DNA of 64,000 nt from Citricoccus sp. SGAir0253 (GTDB taxonomy: Bacteria > Actinomycetota > Actinomycetes > Actinomycetales > Micrococcaceae), in NCBI RefSeq assembly GCF_005877055.1, contig NZ_CP039424.1:2418001-2482000 (forward strand). Reading direction: 5' to 3'. Within the stretch, counting starts at the first letter, position 1. Every line of letters starts with the position of its first letter. The notes under the pieces are model-generated. The model was not told the origin of the DNA. It saw nothing but the letters and a program-made list of their open reading frames with translations, and searched no databases. Below are positions 61,610 through 64,000 of this stretch, one piece after another. A program made the translations under genes and the position numbers.

Positions 61610-63061
61610 ATGTCCGCTGACCTGTCCACGGGGGGCCCGGCCGGGACCGCCCCCGCCAAGGACGACGGCACCGCCGAGCTGGGCGTCCCCCGCTCGCGCG
61701 TGGTGCTGGCGTCCCTCATGGGGACCTCGATCGAGTTCTACGACTTCTACGTCTACGCCACCGCGGCGGTCTCGGTCTTCCCGCTGATCTTCTTCCGCGC
61801 CGGCGACGACGGCGCGGCCCTGCTGGCCTCGATGGCCACCTTCGGCGCCGCGTTCATCGCCCGTCCGGTGGGCTCGGTCCTGTTCGGCCACTTCGGCGAC
61901 CGGATCGGCCGCAAGGCGACGCTCATCGGCTCGCTGCTGACCATGGGCATCGCCACGTTCCTCATCGGCCTGCTGCCGACCTACTACCAGGTCGGCCTGT
62001 GGGCCCCGGCCATGCTGACCATCCTGCGCTTCTGCCAGGGCCTGGGCCTGGGCGGCGAGTGGTCCGGGGCCGCCCTGCTGGCCACCGAGACCGCGCAGAA
62101 GGGCAAGCGCGCCTGGGCGGCGATGTGGCCCCAGCTCGGCGCCCCGATCGGCTTCCTGCTGGCCAACGGCCTGTTCCTCATCCTCACCCTTTCCTTCGAC
62201 CACGACTCCACGAACCCGGACATGGACGGCGCCTTCCTCACCTGGGTGTGGCGACTGCCGTTCCTGCTCTCCCTGGTCATGGTCGCGATCGGCCTGTACG
62301 TCCGGGTCCGCCTGCAGGAGACCCCGGTCTTCCGCCGCGCCGTGGAGAACGACGAGCGCGTCAAGGCGCCGCTGGGCGAGGTCTTCCGCAAGAACTGGTG
62401 GGAGCTCATCCTGGGCACCTTCATCATGCTGGCCACCTACGTGCTGTTCTACCTGATGACCACGTGGATCCTGTCCTACGCGATCGGCAACCCGGAGAAG
62501 ACCGGCGGGCTGGGCGTGCCCTACTCCGACTTCCTGGTGCTCCAGCTGATCGGCATCCTGTTCTTCGCCGCGTTCGTGCCGGTGGCCGGCTGGCTCGCGG
62601 ACCGCTTCGGGCGCAAGCCCACCCTGGTCGTCATCACGGCCCTGCTGCTCGCCTTCGGCCTGACCTTCGGCTGGTGGCTCAGCGCCGACTCGATCGGCCA
62701 GGGCACGGACCTGAACACCGTCCAGATGATGCTCTTCCTCATCGTGGGCATGACGCTCATGGGCCTGACCTTCGGCCCAATGTCCGCCATCCTGCCGGAG
62801 CTGTTCCCCACCAACACGCGGTACACGGGCTCCGGGATCGCCTACAACGTCTCCTCCATCCTCGGCGCGGCGCTCACCCCGTTCGTCGCCGCCTGGCTGG
62901 TGCAGGCCTACTCGGTCGCCCACGTGGGCTACTACCTCTCCGCCGCCTCCGTGCTGACGCTCCTCGCCCTCGTGCTGTCCCCCGAGACGAGGACGAAGTC
63001 GCTCGACTCGGACGGCGCCGCCTCGCGGGCCATCTCCGAGGAGATCGTCTCCGAGCCGTGA
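61610..63061 (+). CDS. MHS-family major facilitator transporter
   Basis: A 483-residue, twelve-helix MFS transporter of the metabolite:H+ symporter family (proline/betaine, alpha-ketoglutarate, shikimate or citrate carriers). It has SLMGTSIEFYDFYVYATAAV (helix 1), GHFGDRIGRKATLIGSLLTMGIATFLIGLLPTY (the DRxGRK loop and helix 3-4 region), GLGLGGEWSGAALLATE (helix 5 signature), then DRFGRKPTLVVITALLL (second DRxGRK loop). N-terminal and C-terminal tails are cytoplasmic. AGGAG lies seven bases before ATG 61610. Two hairpins follow the stop. Substrate cannot be set by sequence. Confidence 0.93.
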   Translation: MSADLSTGGPAGTAPAKDDGTAELGVPRSRVVLASLMGTSIEFYDFYVYATAAVSVFPLIFFRAGDDGAALLASMATFGAAFIARPVGSVLFGHFGDRIGRKATLIGSLLTMGIATFLIGLLPTYYQVGLWAPAMLTILRFCQGLGLGGEWSGAALLATETAQKGKRAWAAMWPQLGAPIGFLLANGLFLILTLSFDHDSTNPDMDGAFLTWVWRLPFLLSLVMVAIGLYVRVRLQETPVFRRAVENDERVKAPLGEVFRKNWWELILGTFIMLATYVLFYLMTTWILSYAIGNPEKTGGLGVPYSDFLVLQLIGILFFAAFVPVAGWLADRFGRKPTLVVITALLLAFGLTFGWWLSADSIGQGTDLNTVQMMLFLIVGMTLMGLTFGPMSAILPELFPTNTRYTGSGIAYNVSSILGAALTPFVAAWLVQAYSVAHVGYYLSAASVLTLLALVLSPETRTKSLDSDGAASRAISEEIVSEP

Positions 63062-63064
63062 CCG

Positions 63065-63083
63065 GAGGGGGTTCGTCCCCCTC
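63065..63083 (+). terminator. Short hairpin after the transporter stop
   Basis: GAGGGGG (63065-63071) and CCCCCTC (63077-63083) form a seven-base stem directly after the stop codon. Confidence 0.4.
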
Positions 63084-63087
63084 GGCC

Positions 63088-63134
63088 CGACGCCGGCCCG
63101 GCACCCTCAACGCGAGGGTGCCGGGCCGGCGTCG
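63088..63134. terminator. Strong bidirectional hairpin, 21-bp perfect stem
   Basis: Arms 63088-63108 and 63114-63134 are perfect reverse complements with a five-base loop (AACGC). It follows the transporter and contains the C-terminal stop of the convergent small membrane-protein gene, so it can end transcription from both sides. No T-run, as usual for high-GC genomes. Confidence 0.75.
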
Positions 63135-63435
63135 TCCCCGGGGCGCGAGGGGCCTCCGGCGGTGCCCGCGGGGTCCCCTGCGGTGCGCGCGAGGACGAGC
63201 AGGCGCCGGCCGGCGAGCACCGCGAACACGGACCACGGCAGCAGGGAGGCCAGCGCGAACACCAGGCCCACGACCCCGGCATTGGAGGGCACGGCCATCA
63301 GGGCGGCGGCGACGAGCCCCCCCCCCCCCCCACGATCAGCACCACGCTCGCCAGGGCGGCCCACCCGCCCAGGCGCACGAGGCCCGCGAAGCGCCGCACG
63401 TCCGGCAGGACGGCGGCGGCGTCGACGACGGTCAT
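63107..63435 (-). pseudogene. Small membrane-protein gene frameshifted at a 15-base homopolymer
   Basis: ATG 63435 (site GGGAGGAA) opens a frame coding TVVDAAAVLPDVRRFAGLVRLGGWAALASVVLIV, a charged start and one helix. It then runs into 15 consecutive G on the minus strand (63317-63331 as C on the plus strand). With 15 G the frame gives Gly-Gly-Gly-Gly-Gly-Ser-Ser-Pro-Pro-Pro and stops at about 63298. With 13 or 16 G it would join the downstream frame, LVAAALMAVPSNAGVVGLVFALASLLPWSVFAVLAGRRLLVLART..., two further helices ending at 63107. A complete product would be about 108 residues. Either a phase-variable switch, a recent mutation or a sequencing length error. Function unknown. Confidence 0.7.
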
Positions 63436-63557
63436 GGTTCCTCCCGAGTGGTCCCGCCCCGCCCGGGGGCGGCCCCTGGCCTCTGGCGCACCCGGCGGGA
63501 GCCGTGCCACGCTGGCGCGCAGGATCGGGCGCGTCGTTCCGGAAGGGGTGTGCTGGC

Positions 63558-64000
63558 ATGCCGATGACATCACGGCGCCTGGTCCGGTGGGTAGGGCTGT
63601 GCGCCGCGGCGGAGGCCCTCGGGATGACGGCCGCGGCGCTCGCCGCCCGGCTCGGCGCGGACTGGGGTGCCGAGGCCGCGGGGCCGGGCACCGGTGCCGC
63701 GCTCGCCCTGGTCGTGGCCGCGGGGATCCTCGAGGGCGCCGCGGTGGGAGCGGCCCAAACCGCCGCCCTGGGCCGTGAGGTGCACGGGCTGCGCCGCGGA
63801 CGCTGGACGGTCGTCACCGTGCTGGTCGCCGGGCTCGGCTGGGCCGCGGCCTCGGCCCCGGCGGTGCTCTCCGCTCCCGGGGACGCCGGGGAACCGCCCT
63901 GGCCGCTCGTGCTGGCCGGGGCCGCCGCGCTCGGCGCCGTCATGGGCGCGGTGCTCGGGGCGGCCCAGTCGGTGGTGCTGCGCCCGGCTGTGGCGCACCC
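63558..64000 (+). CDS. Multi-helix membrane protein, 3' end cut by window
   Basis: Open frame from ATG 63558 (GGAAGGGG nine bases upstream) to the window end, about 147 codons with no stop, so the gene is incomplete here. The product is strongly hydrophobic in four blocks (around VRWVGLCAAAEALGMTAAALAARLG, AALALVVAAGILEGAAVGAAQTAAL, WTVVTVLVAGLGWAAASAPAVL and PLVLAGAAALGAVMGAVLGAAQSVVLR), with a repeated GAAQ signature. I do not recognise a characterised family. An overlapping frame in another phase (63434-63778) is basic and non-hydrophobic and is rejected. Confidence 0.7.
   Translation, partial: MPMTSRRLVRWVGLCAAAEALGMTAAALAARLGADWGAEAAGPGTGAALALVVAAGILEGAAVGAAQTAALGREVHGLRRGRWTVVTVLVAGLGWAAASAPAVLSAPGDAGEPPWPLVLAGAAALGAVMGAVLGAAQSVVLRPAVAH

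Overview
This window is chromosomal DNA from a very GC-rich actinobacterium. The estimate is Micrococcales, probably family Micrococcaceae (Kocuria/Micrococcus/Citricoccus-like). It rests on the GC content (well above 70 % by eye), GTG starts, GatCAB next to NAD-dependent LigA, actinobacterial-type acyl-CoA carboxylase with an epsilon subunit, a SAM-IV riboswitch and widespread leaderless -10 boxes. The species cannot be fixed from the sequence alone. No tRNA, rRNA, prophage, insertion sequence, CRISPR array or plasmid gene is visible, so this is mostly core chromosome.

Layout. 0.2-6.9 kb: sirtuin, AlkD-type DNA glycosylase, dgt and dusB (overlapping pair), a luciferase-like monooxygenase and an anchored unknown protein. 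6.9-12.2 kb (all minus): glyS, a GNAT protein, a PaaI-type thioesterase, a YibE/F membrane protein, a CDF-like transporter that seems to start at ATC, and a small membrane protein. 12.4-17.9 kb: S4 RNA-binding protein, carboxylesterase, metX and metY under a SAM-IV riboswitch, a VOC protein and a CPBP protease. 18-20 kb: two convergent kinase-fold phosphotransferases and a perfect 25-bp inverted repeat. 20-29 kb: gatC-gatA-gatB, a lower-GC acyltransferase gene, a GNAT protein, an inositol-phosphatase-like protein and ligA.

29.9-50.3 kb is one long same-strand array: birA, PH-domain membrane protein, class III cyclase, a 2062-residue anchored Ig-like/FN3 surface protein, MoxR ATPase, DUF58 protein, transglutaminase-fold membrane protein (catalytic Cys missing), RDD-FHA protein, PP2C phosphatase, FHA protein, transmembrane Ser/Thr kinase and an FHA-winged-helix protein. 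The eight genes from MoxR to the FHA-winged-helix protein are nearly all stop/start overlapped. They look like one envelope-associated phospho-signalling and assembly module and are the best candidate in the window for a poorly described system.

50.4-57.8 kb: methyltransferase, then the acyl-CoA carboxylase locus (accD, accE, DUF885 peptidase-like gene, maf, biotin carboxylase/BCCP). The same 17-bp palindrome lies upstream of accD once and upstream of the biotin carboxylase gene twice, so a shared regulator is likely; birA nearby supplies biotinylation. 57.8-64 kb: a GT4 glycosyltransferase and an amylo-alpha-1,6-glucosidase-like gene (glycogen/alpha-glucan handling), an MHS-family transporter with a strong terminator, a small membrane-protein gene broken by a 15-base homopolymer, and a membrane protein running off the end.

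Many single genes have a TANNNT-type -10 box ending 5-7 bases before the start codon with no Shine-Dalgarno sequence, which indicates leaderless mRNAs. Several start codons below were chosen on that basis.
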